A stretch of DNA of 25,181 nucleotides from NCBI GenBank assembly GCA_902478995.1, contig CABSNF010000029.1, positions 1-25,181 on the forward strand, written 5' to 3'. Shown piece by piece: positions 6,705 through 14,747 of this stretch. Both the position numbers and the translations under genes were made by a program. Source of the DNA: an uncultured Collinsella sp. (GTDB lineage: Bacteria > Actinomycetota > Coriobacteriia > Coriobacteriales > Coriobacteriaceae). The notes beneath the pieces are model-generated. The model saw nothing but the letters and a program-made list of their open reading frames with translations. It made no database searches and was not told the origin of the DNA. Positions within the stretch are counted from its first letter, which is position 1. The number at the start of each line of letters is the position of its first letter.

Positions 6705-7409
6705 GTGACCCGGACCATAGACATTCCAACGTTTCAGGCAGCGGTCGTGCGCAACTGCTCTCCCACGCTCGCGGGCATCAAGCCGGCATCGCTCTTTACC
6801 TATCCCGGCGTCTACGCCCATCAGGATGGTTCGGACGCGACCGCGTCAATCGCAGAACGCCGAGCACGCCTGCTCAACGTTATCGCCCAGTGCAACCGCG
6901 AGCTTAACTCGCTCGGCATTCATCTGAGCGTTTTGGTCTGGCGCCCCTGCGGGGCGCTCGTATACGCATATCGGCCCAATAGCCTCGCCACTTACCTTGC
7001 TGACCCGCGCGCCAAAACGGCACTCGCCAAGGAGGGCTACGACACCGGCAACCTCTCGGCATGTCTTGTGCACCTGGCATCGCGCATCACGCTCGCAAGC
7101 AATAACACCGCGGAATGCGCATGCGGCCAAACCCGATGCGCATTGGACCATCAAGCACGCTACGACAACGGCTGCACCTGCGAGTTTCCACACGAAATTG
7201 GCTACTTCCTGGGGTATCCCTACGACGACGTGCACGAGTTCATCGCCCAACGTGGCGAGAACTACAAGATCTTTGGAGCCTGGAAGGTCTATACGAATGC
7301 CGAGCAGGCGCTTGCGACGTTTGATGCGTACCGTGCCTGCACCCAACACCTCACCTTTATCTATCAGCAGGGCTGCAGCTTGGCGCAACTTGCCCAGGCG
7401 ACCCGATAG
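6705..7409 (+). CDS. DUF3793 family protein
   Basis: A 234-residue cytoplasmic protein of the DUF3793 family, whose function is unknown. Recognised blocks are CSPTLAGIKPASLF near the N-terminus (18-31) and FPHEIGYFLGYPYDDVHEFI...KIFGAWKVY in the C-terminal half. A Cys-rich stretch (CACGQTRCALDH...CTCEF) lies between them and could bind a metal or cluster, which is inference. The GTG start has AAGGAG 4 bases upstream. The family is often found next to flavodoxin in anaerobes, as here: the flavodoxin gene starts 46 bases downstream and is very likely co-transcribed. The promoter and possible metal-repressor site upstream suggest a link to iron status or redox. Confidence 0.82.
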   Translation: MTRTIDIPTFQAAVVRNCSPTLAGIKPASLFTYPGVYAHQDGSDATASIAERRARLLNVIAQCNRELNSLGIHLSVLVWRPCGALVYAYRPNSLATYLADPRAKTALAKEGYDTGNLSACLVHLASRITLASNNTAECACGQTRCALDHQARYDNGCTCEFPHEIGYFLGYPYDDVHEFIAQRGENYKIFGAWKVYTNAEQALATFDAYRACTQHLTFIYQQGCSLAQLAQATR

Positions 7410-7455
7410 AACGTACAAACCGCGGCCGCACGCCGCACAACCGAAAGGACTCAAT

Positions 7456-7875
7456 ATGAGCAAGATCGCAGTCGTCTACTGGAGCGGCACAGGCAACACC
7501 GAGGCCATGGCAAACCTCGTCGCCGAGGGCGCGACGTCAGCCGGAGCCGAGGCCGCAGTCATCCCCTGCGCCGACTTCTCTGCCGACAAGGCCACCAACT
7601 ATGATGCCATCGCCTTCGGCTGCCCCGCCATGGGCTCCGAGGAGCTTGAATACGATGAGTTCCAGCCCATGTGGGATGAGGTCAAGGAAGCCCTCGGCGA
7701 CAAGAAGGTCATCCTCTTTGGTTCCTATTCGTGGGCCGAGGGCGAGTGGATGGACAACTGGAAGGCGGACGCCGACGAGGCGGGCGTCAACGTCGTCGAT
7801 TCCGTCATCTGCTACGATGCGCCCGACGATGAGGGCGAGGTGGCCTGCCGCGCCCTTGGAGCCGAGCTCGCCTAG
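7456..7875 (+). CDS. flavodoxin
   Basis: A 139-residue short-chain flavodoxin, a soluble FMN protein that carries low-potential electrons. The phosphate-binding loop YWSGTGNTEAMA (9-20) matches the family T/S-x-T-G-N-T-E motif. GCPAMGSEELE and FGSYSWAEGEWM are the second and third FMN-contacting loops, the latter with the aromatic ring that stacks on the flavin. The acidic composition is typical. ATG 7456 has GAAAGGAC upstream. It follows the DUF3793 gene and ends before a strong terminator. Electron partners are not encoded in this window. Confidence 0.93.
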   Translation: MSKIAVVYWSGTGNTEAMANLVAEGATSAGAEAAVIPCADFSADKATNYDAIAFGCPAMGSEELEYDEFQPMWDEVKEALGDKKVILFGSYSWAEGEWMDNWKADADEAGVNVVDSVICYDAPDDEGEVACRALGAELA

Positions 7876-7932
7876 CGGCAATGAGCTCCGCCCGCAACGC
7901 GCTCTGCACCAAAACACATTCGCGTCCCAACA

Positions 7933-7967
7933 AAAACGGGAGCCGGATCACATCCGGCTCCCGTTTT
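7933..7967. terminator. bidirectional intrinsic terminator
   Basis: A perfect 16-bp stem, AAAACGGGAGCCGGAT (7933-7948) with its complement (7952-7967), has a 3-base loop (CAC). T-runs are produced on both strands. It separates the flavodoxin operon (plus) from the converging ABC transporter operon (minus). Confidence 0.93.
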
Positions 7968-7992
7968 CTGCTATGTCAGTCATATAAAGCGG

Positions 7993-8745
7993 CTACGAGA
8001 TATTGCCCAAAAACGCCTTGGTGCGTTCGCTCTTGGGATGGTCGAAGACCTCGCTCGGCGTACCCTCTTCCACGATAACGCCACCGTCCATAAAGACGAC
8101 GCGGTCGGCGACGTCGCGGGCAAAGCCCATCTCGTGCGTCACCACAATCATGGTCATACCGTCACGTGCCAGGTCGCGCATGACGCCCAATACATCGCGG
8201 ACGAGCTCGGGGTCAAGCGCCGACGTGGCCTCGTCAAAGAGCATGACGTGAGGGTTCATCGACAGGGCGCGAGCGATGGCCACGCGCTGCTGTTGACCGC
8301 CCGAAAGCTGACTCGGCATAAAATCGATGCGCTCGGCCAGGCCGACCTTGGTCAGCTCCTCGACGGCAATCTTCTCGGCCTCTTCCTTGCTGCGCTTGAG
8401 CACCTTTTGCTGCGCAAGCATGACGTTCTTTTTGACCGACAGGTGCGGGAATAGATTGAACTGCTGAAACACCATGCCCAAGTGCGTGCGCACCTTATTG
8501 AGGTCGACGCCCTTGGCACACACATCCACGCCCTCAACGACAATCGAGCCGCTCGTAGGTTGCTCCAGACGATTGATGCAGCGAAGCATCGTCGACTTAC
8601 CCGAGCCCGAGGGACCTAGGACTACGACGACCTCGCCCTTATGCACATCAAGATCGATGTCGCGCAGGACCACGTTGTCGCCAAAGGCCTTCTGGAGATT
8701 CTTGATGCTGACAACGACCTCGTTCGAGTTATTGGTTTCGCTCAT
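7993..8745 (-). CDS. polar amino acid ABC transporter, ATP-binding subunit
   Basis: A 250-residue ATPase of the GlnQ/HisP type that powers amino acid import at the inner face of the membrane. It has all the needed motifs: Walker A GPSGSGKST (44-52), signature LSGGQQQR, Walker B VMLFDEATSALDPE and the switch His in VTHEMGFARDV. ATG 8745 has AAGGAGG 6 bases upstream, and that ribosome binding site overlaps the stop codon of the permease gene (12 bases between genes). It is the last gene of the SBP-permease-ATPase operon and ends at the shared terminator. The substrate cannot be told from the sequence; glutamine or a basic or acidic amino acid are the family options. Confidence 0.95.
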   Translation of the reverse strand: MSETNNSNEVVVSIKNLQKAFGDNVVLRDIDLDVHKGEVVVVLGPSGSGKSTMLRCINRLEQPTSGSIVVEGVDVCAKGVDLNKVRTHLGMVFQQFNLFPHLSVKKNVMLAQQKVLKRSKEEAEKIAVEELTKVGLAERIDFMPSQLSGGQQQRVAIARALSMNPHVMLFDEATSALDPELVRDVLGVMRDLARDGMTMIVVTHEMGFARDVADRVVFMDGGVIVEEGTPSEVFDHPKSERTKAFLGNIS

Positions 8746-8757
8746 GATAGAACCTCC

Positions 8758-10119
8758 TTACAGGCCGGCGATATGATCGGCGGGCGTCGCGACAACCTGT
8801 CCGGCGCTCTTGGCGGGACGCTTCTTTTTGGTTTCGGCCGTCCCCAGAAGCCTCGCCTCAAGACCGCTCACCAAGCGCGCAAGCGGCAGCGTAATGACCA
8901 GATAGAACAGGGCGGCGACCACATACGGCGTAATGGAACCCGTCGTGGCCACGATGGTGCGGGCGTTCATGACGATCTCGACCACGCCCACGGCGGCAAG
9001 CAGCGACGTATCCTTGTAAAGCAGGATAAACTCGCTGGTCAGCGTAGGCAGGACATTGCGGAACGTCTGCGGAATCATAACGTAGAGCAGCGTCTGGAAG
9101 GCGTTCATGCCCAGAGAGCGAGCGGCCTCGTTTTGGCCCTTGGGAATCGATTGAATACCGGCACGGAAGATCTCGCACAGATACGCAGACGAGTTCATGG
9201 CCATGACGATAACGCCCAAGACATAGTCGTCCACCTTGACGCCGGCCAACGGCAGACCGAAGAACGCGATATAGATCTGCAGGAACGCCGGCGTACCGCG
9301 GATGATATTCACATAGATGCCGGCAAGGCAACGCAGAATGCGCGACTTGGAGATGCGCATGAGCGACAAGGCAAAGCCAAAGGGAATTGCCAGCGGAAAC
9401 GCCACGAGCACGATCGAGAGCGACATAAGGAAGCCTTTGAAGACGATCGGCAGGCTCTGGACCAAAATGACCGGGTTCAGGAACAGACGAAGGAACATGT
9501 TGGAATTCCATGCCTCGACCCACGGCTGCTCTTTAAGATCGGCCAGGAAGTTATCGAATGCCGTCACGCCCTTAATCTCCACCGACGGAATCTTTGAGAT
9601 CTTCTTGGTCGAGCCATCGGCCAAAGTGTAGGTGCCGCTAAAGGCCTCATCGCCACCCTCGACGGGGAAGGTCACGCCGTAAACCTCGACACGGAAAAAG
9701 CCGCCGGCAGGCGCCGTCTCGCCAAAGTCAATCTTGAGCGTCTGGGCGTCAGCCTTGCACGTGGGCTTCATGGGCGTACGATCCATGAGGTCCTCGCCCG
9801 AGAGCATCGTCAATCGCGTGTCATCGGTACCAAACGTCGTGCCGTCGACAAACGTCAGCGAAAGACCGCTCAGCTCCTCATCGGCATCGGCCTGGACCTC
9901 CCAGGTAATGCGCGTCTCGGTACCGCCGACCACAGCGCTGCCCGAACCGGTGTTGGGTCGGGCGGTAATCTTTGCGGTCTCAAGCGCCTGGGCGGTCGTA
10001 GGCGCATATGCCCCCGCGCACACCAGCGCGAGCGCCACGGCCATGACGCAGACTAGCTTTTGGAGCAAGGCGGGCAGTGGAAAACGCTGCTCCGCGGCCC
10101 CTTTGTTCAGTCGAGACAA
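8758..10119 (-). CDS. amino acid ABC permease with secreted N-terminal domain
   Basis: A 453-residue permease of the His/Glu/Gln/Arg/opine family, about double the usual 220-250 residues. Residues 1-45 form a signal peptide (hydrophobic 22-39, TTAQA end). Residues 46 to about 200 are a strand-rich extracytoplasmic region of unknown family (for example ETRITWEVQADAD, GGFFRVEVYGVTF). The C-terminal ~230 residues carry the permease, with multiple membrane helices and the ATPase-coupling EAA motif EAARSLGMNAFQTLLYVMIP. A Lys/Arg-rich tail ends the protein. TTG 10119 is chosen because AGGAG is 5 bases upstream and the signal peptide follows; the frame is open further upstream but without a site. 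The extra domain might dock the lipoprotein or sense substrate; this is inference. Confidence 0.9.
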   Translation of the reverse strand: MSRLNKGAAEQRFPLPALLQKLVCVMAVALALVCAGAYAPTTAQALETAKITARPNTGSGSAVVGGTETRITWEVQADADEELSGLSLTFVDGTTFGTDDTRLTMLSGEDLMDRTPMKPTCKADAQTLKIDFGETAPAGGFFRVEVYGVTFPVEGGDEAFSGTYTLADGSTKKISKIPSVEIKGVTAFDNFLADLKEQPWVEAWNSNMFLRLFLNPVILVQSLPIVFKGFLMSLSIVLVAFPLAIPFGFALSLMRISKSRILRCLAGIYVNIIRGTPAFLQIYIAFFGLPLAGVKVDDYVLGVIVMAMNSSAYLCEIFRAGIQSIPKGQNEAARSLGMNAFQTLLYVMIPQTFRNVLPTLTSEFILLYKDTSLLAAVGVVEIVMNARTIVATTGSITPYVVAALFYLVITLPLARLVSGLEARLLGTAETKKKRPAKSAGQVVATPADHIAGL

Positions 10120-10187
10120 GGTGGCTCCTATCGTAGAAGTTGCCGGCAAAACAAGACGGAAATGCTCTCCGTCAAGAGAAGCGCAAA

Positions 10188-10215
10188 GGCCCTCTCCGCC
10201 AAAACGGAAAGGGCC
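10188..10215 (-). terminator. internal terminator/attenuator between SBP and permease
   Basis: On the minus strand GGCCCTTTCCG and CGGAGAGGGCC pair over 11 bp (one G-U) around a 6-base loop, followed by TTT only. The short T-run suggests a leaky stop, which would give more binding protein than membrane subunits, a common arrangement in such operons. Confidence 0.6.
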
Positions 10216-10237
10216 CGCGCGCAATCAAGTAGTTATT

Positions 10238-11098
10238 TTACTTGATGTTGTACTTAGCCATGAGGGCGTCGACGGTACCGTCATCGGTCAGGTCCTTGAT
10301 AGCCTGGTTGATGTCGTCCTTGAGCTTGGTGTTGCCCTGGTTGATGGCGATGGCGTACTCCTCGCCGGTGCTGATCTGCTTGATGGTCTGGCAGGTGTTG
10401 AACTGCTCGGCGGTCAGCTGGCTGGCAACGGAGCGGTTGGTGACTACGGCGTCACCCTTATCGGACTGCAAGGCGCTGAAGCACTCGGTAGCATCCTTGT
10501 AGGGGACGATCTTGGCCTTGGGGAAGTTCTCCTGGGCAAAGGCCTCGGCGGTCGAGCCAGACTGGACGATGATGGTAGCGTCGGCGTTGTTGAGCTTCTC
10601 GCTGTAGTTGTCGGCCGTGATGTCGGTGTTATCGACCTTGGTCACGATAGCCTGATCGTCCATGTAGTAGGAATCGGAGAAAGTGACTTCCTTCTCACGC
10701 TCGGGCGTGTCGGTGATAGCCGCGATGGAGACGTCATACTTAGCGCCCGAAGCGACGCCCGGAACCAGCGTGTCAAAGTCATTGTTGACATACTCGACAT
10801 CCAGGCCCAGCTTGTCGCCGATAGCCTTGATGAGCTCAAGGTCAAAGCCCTGATAATCGCCGTTGTCATCCTTGTACTCAAACGGAGCGTACTCGGCAGA
10901 GGTGCCGACGGTCAGCGTACCGTCCTTGACGAGCGCGTACTCCTTGGAACCGTCGACCTTCTCGACCTTAGCGTCGTCAGAGCTGCTGGAACTGGCATCA
11001 GAACCAGAGGTGGCGTTGGACGAGCCGCAGCCCGTCAGAGCAAGGGCGAGCGCCATAGCACCCGTGGCGGCAAATGCGCCAAGCTTCTTCAGCTTCAT
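10238..11098 (-). CDS. amino acid ABC transporter substrate-binding lipoprotein
   Basis: A 286-residue binding lipoprotein that captures a polar amino acid outside the membrane and delivers it to the adjacent permease. The signal ends in the lipobox LTGC with Cys24 as the lipidated residue, then a Ser-rich linker. The mature part is a family-3 solute-binding protein: TLTVGTSAEYAPFEYKDDNGDYQGFDLELIKAIGDKLG, YDVSIAAITDTPEREKEVTFSDSYY and a C-terminal TDDGTVDALMAKY. ATG 11098 has AAGGAG 8 bases upstream. A longer in-frame start upstream would add residues with no ribosome binding site and bury the signal peptide. It is the first gene of the operon. Confidence 0.95.
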   Translation of the reverse strand: MKLKKLGAFAATGAMALALALTGCGSSNATSGSDASSSSSDDAKVEKVDGSKEYALVKDGTLTVGTSAEYAPFEYKDDNGDYQGFDLELIKAIGDKLGLDVEYVNNDFDTLVPGVASGAKYDVSIAAITDTPEREKEVTFSDSYYMDDQAIVTKVDNTDITADNYSEKLNNADATIIVQSGSTAEAFAQENFPKAKIVPYKDATECFSALQSDKGDAVVTNRSVASQLTAEQFNTCQTIKQISTGEEYAIAINQGNTKLKDDINQAIKDLTDDGTVDALMAKYNIK

Positions 11099-11155
11099 AA
11101 TCAGTCTCCTTCCAATGACCCCACGTGATTCAGGGGTCTGCAAAAACTGAGGGTT

Positions 11156-11184
11156 ATTATGCACCCGCTTGGAAGAATCAGCAA
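11156..11184 (-). promoter_or_regulatory. promoter of the amino acid ABC operon
   Basis: On the minus strand TTGCTG (11179-11184) and CATAAT (11156-11161) are exactly 17 bases apart. Downstream in the leader, GACCCC (11117-11122) and GGGGTC (11133-11138) form a dyad with a 10-base spacer that could be an operator or a weak hairpin. Confidence 0.55.
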
Positions 11185-11245
11185 TTAGAAAACTGATTGA
11201 AACAGACCCATAACGTGAATGGAGCACTCCACTTTATGACAGTCA

Positions 11246-12112
11246 TCACTGCTGCAATGACCTTAACAATTTGATTTCAGCCGCATAACCTGCAAGTTCG
11301 TTCGGTGTCTCCAAAATGAATGGCAATGCGCGCAAGCGGCCATTCGATACAATATTCTGCATAACCTGCATACCGCCGCCAAACTCTTCGCTACCCAGGT
11401 AGCCCTTACCGATGCATTCGTGGCGGTCCTTATGGGCGCCGCAGGGGTTCTTGGAGTCATTGATATGCACGGCGCGCAGGCGCTCGATACCCACCACACG
11501 ATCGAACTCGTCGAGCACGCCTTCAAGATCGTGGACGATGTCGTAGCCGGCGTCATTCACATGGCAGGTGTCCAAGCAAACGCCCAACTTGGCCGACAGC
11601 TCGGGACACTTGTCGGCAACGCCCTGGATGATGAGTGCCAGTTCCTCAAAGCTGCGGCCCACCTCGGTGCCCTTGCCGGCCATGGTCTCGAGCAGCACCG
11701 TCGTCTGTTGGCCCTCAAACATCACCTGGCACAGGGTGTCGACGATCATCTGAATGCCGGCGTCGGAGCCCTGCCCCACATGCGCACCGGGATGGAAGTT
11801 GTAGTAGTTGCCGGGCAGCGCTTCCATGCGCCGCAGGTCCTCCGCCATGGCCTCCAAGGCAAACTCGCGCGCCCGCTCTTTGGCCGAGCAGGGGTTATAG
11901 GTATACGGGGCATGAGCCACAAGCGGGCCAAAATCGTTCTGTTCCATAAGCTCGCGCAGGGCGGCCACGTCATCCATGTCAAGGTCTTTCGCCTTGCCGC
12001 CGCGCGGGTTGCGCGTAAAGAATGCAAAGGTATTGGCGCCAATTGACAACGCCGTCTCCCCCATCGCCCGATAGCCCTTCGTCGTGGATAGATGACATCC
12101 GATCGTCAGCAT
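11246..12112 (-). CDS. nfo: endonuclease IV (AP endonuclease)
   Basis: A 288-residue base-excision-repair enzyme that cuts DNA 5' to abasic sites using three zinc ions. The TIM-barrel metal ligands are visible: His67 (VAHAPYTYN), His107 (NFHPGAHVG), Glu in LLETMAGKGTEVG, Asp and His in CLDTCHVNDAGYD, His and Asp in AVHINDSKN...HKDRHECIGKG, and the final ILETP Glu. Length fits the family (about 280 residues). ATG 12112 has GAGGGGGAG at 12119-12127. A 79-bp repeat begins one base from that ribosome binding site on its upstream side. It follows a minus-strand oxidoreductase gene and may be in its transcript. Confidence 0.96.
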   Translation of the reverse strand: MLTIGCHLSTTKGYRAMGETALSIGANTFAFFTRNPRGGKAKDLDMDDVAALRELMEQNDFGPLVAHAPYTYNPCSAKERAREFALEAMAEDLRRMEALPGNYYNFHPGAHVGQGSDAGIQMIVDTLCQVMFEGQQTTVLLETMAGKGTEVGRSFEELALIIQGVADKCPELSAKLGVCLDTCHVNDAGYDIVHDLEGVLDEFDRVVGIERLRAVHINDSKNPCGAHKDRHECIGKGYLGSEEFGGGMQVMQNIVSNGRLRALPFILETPNELAGYAAEIKLLRSLQQ

Positions 12113-12128
12113 CCCCAGCTCCCCCTCA

Positions 12129-12207
12129 TCAGTTGCGGTGAAATAGTTCCTGTCGATGCCTTATTCTGCCGCAAACAGGAACTATTCCACCGCAAGTTAT
12201 AAAAGGG
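12129..12207 (-). repeat. 79-bp palindromic repeat, copy 1
   Basis: A 79-bp block identical to 13316-13394 except at one base. Its outer arms, TTGCGGTGAAATAGTTCCTG and CAGGAACTATTCCACCGCAA, pair over 20 bp with one mismatch. The loop holds a degenerate further copy of one arm (TATTCTGCCGCAA). It separates the oxidoreductase gene (stop at 12285) from nfo and abuts the nfo ribosome binding site. The 12208-12284 stretch beside it shows nothing recognisable. No T-run follows on either strand. Confidence 0.92.
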
Positions 12208-12284
12208 GCATCAGAGATGCGGGCCACCGAGCACTACGGCTACGGGCGCCGGCGTCATGATCCCTCACGCGTCAGCGCCAGGTC

Positions 12285-13304
12285 CTAGAGGGCTAGACGG
12301 ATTGCATCGATAATGCGCGCGCAGCGCTGTGTGGCGGCAAGGGGCATGACGGGACTCTCGAGTTTCCCCGCCCGGATGAGCTGGGTCGCATGCTGGATTT
12401 CGCCGTAGAAATCATCGACCTCAAACGGGGCATTTACTTCGAGCATTCGTCCGTCGGAGTACCTCACATGGGCGAGCTCGGGGCGATGGAGGCGCTCGAT
12501 TTCCAACGAGCCCCGCTCGCAGGCAATCATTAAGCGGCTTTCATATGCTGCTTTGCCGTCACACGCCATATGAATGGGTATACCGCCGACACTCATATGG
12601 ATCTCATCGGCCCAATCCACGCGGCCGCCCGATACGTCACGCCAGCGAACTTCACGAGACGAAACATCGCACGCGCCCGCAAGCAGATCCTCAAACCACC
12701 CGACTGCATAGCAGCCCATGTCATATAGACAGCCACCCTGCAACGGATCGAGTAGATAACTCGAAGGGGACTCACCATAATCGAGTTTTTGCACGCTTTC
12801 AATCGAGACGATACGGCCGAGCTCGCCCGACGCAAGCAAGCCCTTCACGCGAGTACGCATCGGACAAAACCGATTTTTCATCGCCTCCATAAACGGCACA
12901 CCGCACTCACGGGAAACGGAGGCGATCGCATGGGCCTCTTCTTCATTCAAAACGGCCGGCTTTTCGCACAGTACGGCCTTTCCCGCGCGCAGTGCCCGAC
13001 AGACCCAATGCGCATGCATGCCATGCGGAAGAGCCAAGTAGATTGCGTCGACATCGGGGTCGGCAATCAGCGCATCATAAGCCGCATCGCCGCTATCGTC
13101 AGCCGTGGCATAACTGTGCGCAACATCGATCGAAAACGCTCGGCAAAATTCCTCGACATGTGCAGGAGTGCGGCCGGCCGCAGCCACCAGCCGTGCCCCG
13201 TCGACCTTCTTGAGCGACGATGCAAATCGATGCGAAATGTGTCCAGCGCCCAAAACGCCCCAACGAACCTCACGCAAATCATCACATGAATCCCGATGGC
13301 CCAC
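12285..13304 (-). CDS. Gfo/Idh/MocA family oxidoreductase
   Basis: A 339-residue NAD(P)-dependent oxidoreductase of the Gfo/Idh/MocA group, which acts mostly on sugars and sugar-like polyols. The N-terminal Rossmann fold starts VRWGVLGAGHISHRFASSL, with the GxGxxx dinucleotide loop. VDAIYLALPHGMHAHWVCRALRAGKAVLCEKPAVLN contains the family hallmark EKP with its catalytic Lys. The C-terminal half is the alpha/beta domain. The substrate is not predictable. GTG 13304 is chosen because AAGGGGG lies 5 bases upstream; the frame stays open to 13382, but those extra codons are simply the 79-bp repeat read in frame. It follows the aldo/keto reductase gene with only that repeat between them, so the two are probably co-transcribed. 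Confidence 0.88.
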   Translation of the reverse strand: MGHRDSCDDLREVRWGVLGAGHISHRFASSLKKVDGARLVAAAGRTPAHVEEFCRAFSIDVAHSYATADDSGDAAYDALIADPDVDAIYLALPHGMHAHWVCRALRAGKAVLCEKPAVLNEEEAHAIASVSRECGVPFMEAMKNRFCPMRTRVKGLLASGELGRIVSIESVQKLDYGESPSSYLLDPLQGGCLYDMGCYAVGWFEDLLAGACDVSSREVRWRDVSGGRVDWADEIHMSVGGIPIHMACDGKAAYESRLMIACERGSLEIERLHRPELAHVRYSDGRMLEVNAPFEVDDFYGEIQHATQLIRAGKLESPVMPLAATQRCARIIDAIRLAL

Positions 13305-13315
13305 GACAGCCCCCT

Positions 13316-13394
13316 TCAGTTGCGGTGAAATAGTTCCTGTCGATGCCTTATTCTGCCGCAAGCAGGAACTATTCCACCGCAAGTTATAAAAGGG
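13316..13394 (-). repeat. 79-bp palindromic repeat, copy 2
   Basis: The same element as 12129-12207. The arms are 13320-13339 and 13363-13382; the degenerate inner arm copy is 13349-13361. It fills the whole gap between the aldo/keto reductase stop codon (13395-13397) and the oxidoreductase ribosome binding site (13310-13316), so in the minus-strand mRNA a long hairpin would precede that site directly. Confidence 0.92.
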
Positions 13395-14585
13395 TCACGA
13401 GGAGCGCGTTTTGCCGAAGGCCTTAAGCACCGCCGTCACGGGGCCAGGCTGAAAACGGCGGCGTACGTCGTCCAAGCGCCCGGGGATATCGATGTGCTGC
13501 GGGCAATGCCGCGCGCATTTGCCGCACTTGACGCAATTGCTCACCAGCTTGGGCTCGTTCGTCCGCACCGCGCTCGCCGTAAAGTATTGAGACAGCCCCG
13601 TAAACCAGCTGTGCGCATAGCTTGCGTTGTAGGCAGCAAAACACCCAGGGATATTGATGCCTTTAGGACACGGCATGCAATAGCCGCATCCCGTGCAGGG
13701 CACGCGATTCGATTTTTCAAACTCCCTCAGCACGCGTGCGATGGCATCGAGCTGAGCAGCCGTCATCGAATCCGGCAGGGCCCGATCGGCCAACGCCGCG
13801 TTCTCATCCACTTGCGCGGTATCGGTCATACCCGAAAGCAGCATCGTCACCTGAGGATGGTTCCACACCCACGAAAGCCCCCAGGCGGCCGGAGTGCGCA
13901 AATGCGGGTCACGGGCGCCATCGAGCACAGCGCGTGCCCGCGGCGGAAGTTTGCCCGCTAGACGACCGCCCAGCAGTGGCTCCATCACAAACACCGCAAG
14001 ACCGCGCTCCGCAGCCGCCATGAGTCCTGCCGTTCCCGCTTGGTAACGCTCGCCGGCATAGTTGTACTGGATCTGGCAAAAATCCCAGTCATATGCGTCA
14101 AGCACCGTCAGGAAATCCGCCGCGCTGCCGTGATACGAAAAACCAATCTGGCGAATGCGCCCCGCCGCCTTTTGACGCGCGATCCAGTCCTCGATGCCCA
14201 ACGCCACCACACGTTCCCACTGGGCGGGCGAGGTAATGTTGTGCATGAGGTAATAGTCGATATGGTCGGTCCGCAGGCGGCACAGTTGCTCGTCGAAGAA
14301 CCGGTCGAAATCCTCCGCGCATTTGCACGAAGCATGCGGCAGCTTGGTCGCGAGCAAAACCTGGTCGCGTAGGCCTAGGCGCTCAAGCGAAGCGCCCACG
14401 CAAGCCTCGTTGCCGGGATAGAGATAGGCCGTGTCCAGGTAGTTAATCCCCTGCTCCACCGCACGGGAGATGATGGCGTCGGCTGTCTTCGCATCCGGGC
14501 GTCCCGGCGCACCGGGAAACCTCATGCAGCCCAGCCCCAACGCCGAGATACGGTTACCGCTTTTGGGGTCAACGCGATATTGCAC
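13395..14585 (-). CDS. aldo/keto reductase with C-terminal 4Fe-4S domain
   Basis: A 396-residue fusion. Residues 1 to about 300 form an aldo/keto reductase barrel with the catalytic tetrad visible as Asp51 and Tyr56 (YLDTAYLYPG), Lys81 (LLATKLP) and His115 (YYLMHNIT). It would use NAD(P)H to reduce or oxidise carbonyls. The C-terminal ~90 residues carry two Cys clusters, CTGCGYCMPCPKGINIPGC and CVKCGKCARHCPQHIDIPG, typical of ferredoxin-type 4Fe-4S binding. This domain pair is common in anaerobes and implies electron exchange with ferredoxin or flavodoxin. GTG 14585 is preceded by GGGGGAGGAGGGG. The gene ends directly against a 79-bp repeat. The natural substrate is unknown. Confidence 0.93.
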   Translation of the reverse strand: MQYRVDPKSGNRISALGLGCMRFPGAPGRPDAKTADAIISRAVEQGINYLDTAYLYPGNEACVGASLERLGLRDQVLLATKLPHASCKCAEDFDRFFDEQLCRLRTDHIDYYLMHNITSPAQWERVVALGIEDWIARQKAAGRIRQIGFSYHGSAADFLTVLDAYDWDFCQIQYNYAGERYQAGTAGLMAAAERGLAVFVMEPLLGGRLAGKLPPRARAVLDGARDPHLRTPAAWGLSWVWNHPQVTMLLSGMTDTAQVDENAALADRALPDSMTAAQLDAIARVLREFEKSNRVPCTGCGYCMPCPKGINIPGCFAAYNASYAHSWFTGLSQYFTASAVRTNEPKLVSNCVKCGKCARHCPQHIDIPGRLDDVRRRFQPGPVTAVLKAFGKTRSS

Positions 14586-14747
14586 GGCCCCTCCTCCCCC
14601 ATCGAAGCCCTGATAAGGCGAAACAAACCTGTCACGTCATCGAAGCACATCGGAATCGCAATCGAGAACGTATCGTAACGCAGCAGAAATCAGGCCGTCA
14701 CGGCACCGCTTTAACATCAGCAAAAAGCCCGATGAAAGGAGGCGAGC

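Noticed and set aside
9734..11128. 464-codon open frame on the plus strand
   Set aside because: Antisense to the permease and binding-protein genes, which have full family motifs.
12129..12207. Intrinsic terminator
   Set aside because: The stem is long, but no T-run follows on either strand.
13305..13382. N-terminal extension of the oxidoreductase to an ATG at 13382
   Set aside because: These codons are the 79-bp repeat read in frame; the GTG at 13304 has the ribosome binding site.
12129..13394. Composite transposon formed by the two 79-bp repeats around the oxidoreductase gene
   Set aside because: The copies are in the same orientation, no transposase is present and no target duplication is visible; placement at ribosome binding sites suggests another explanation.
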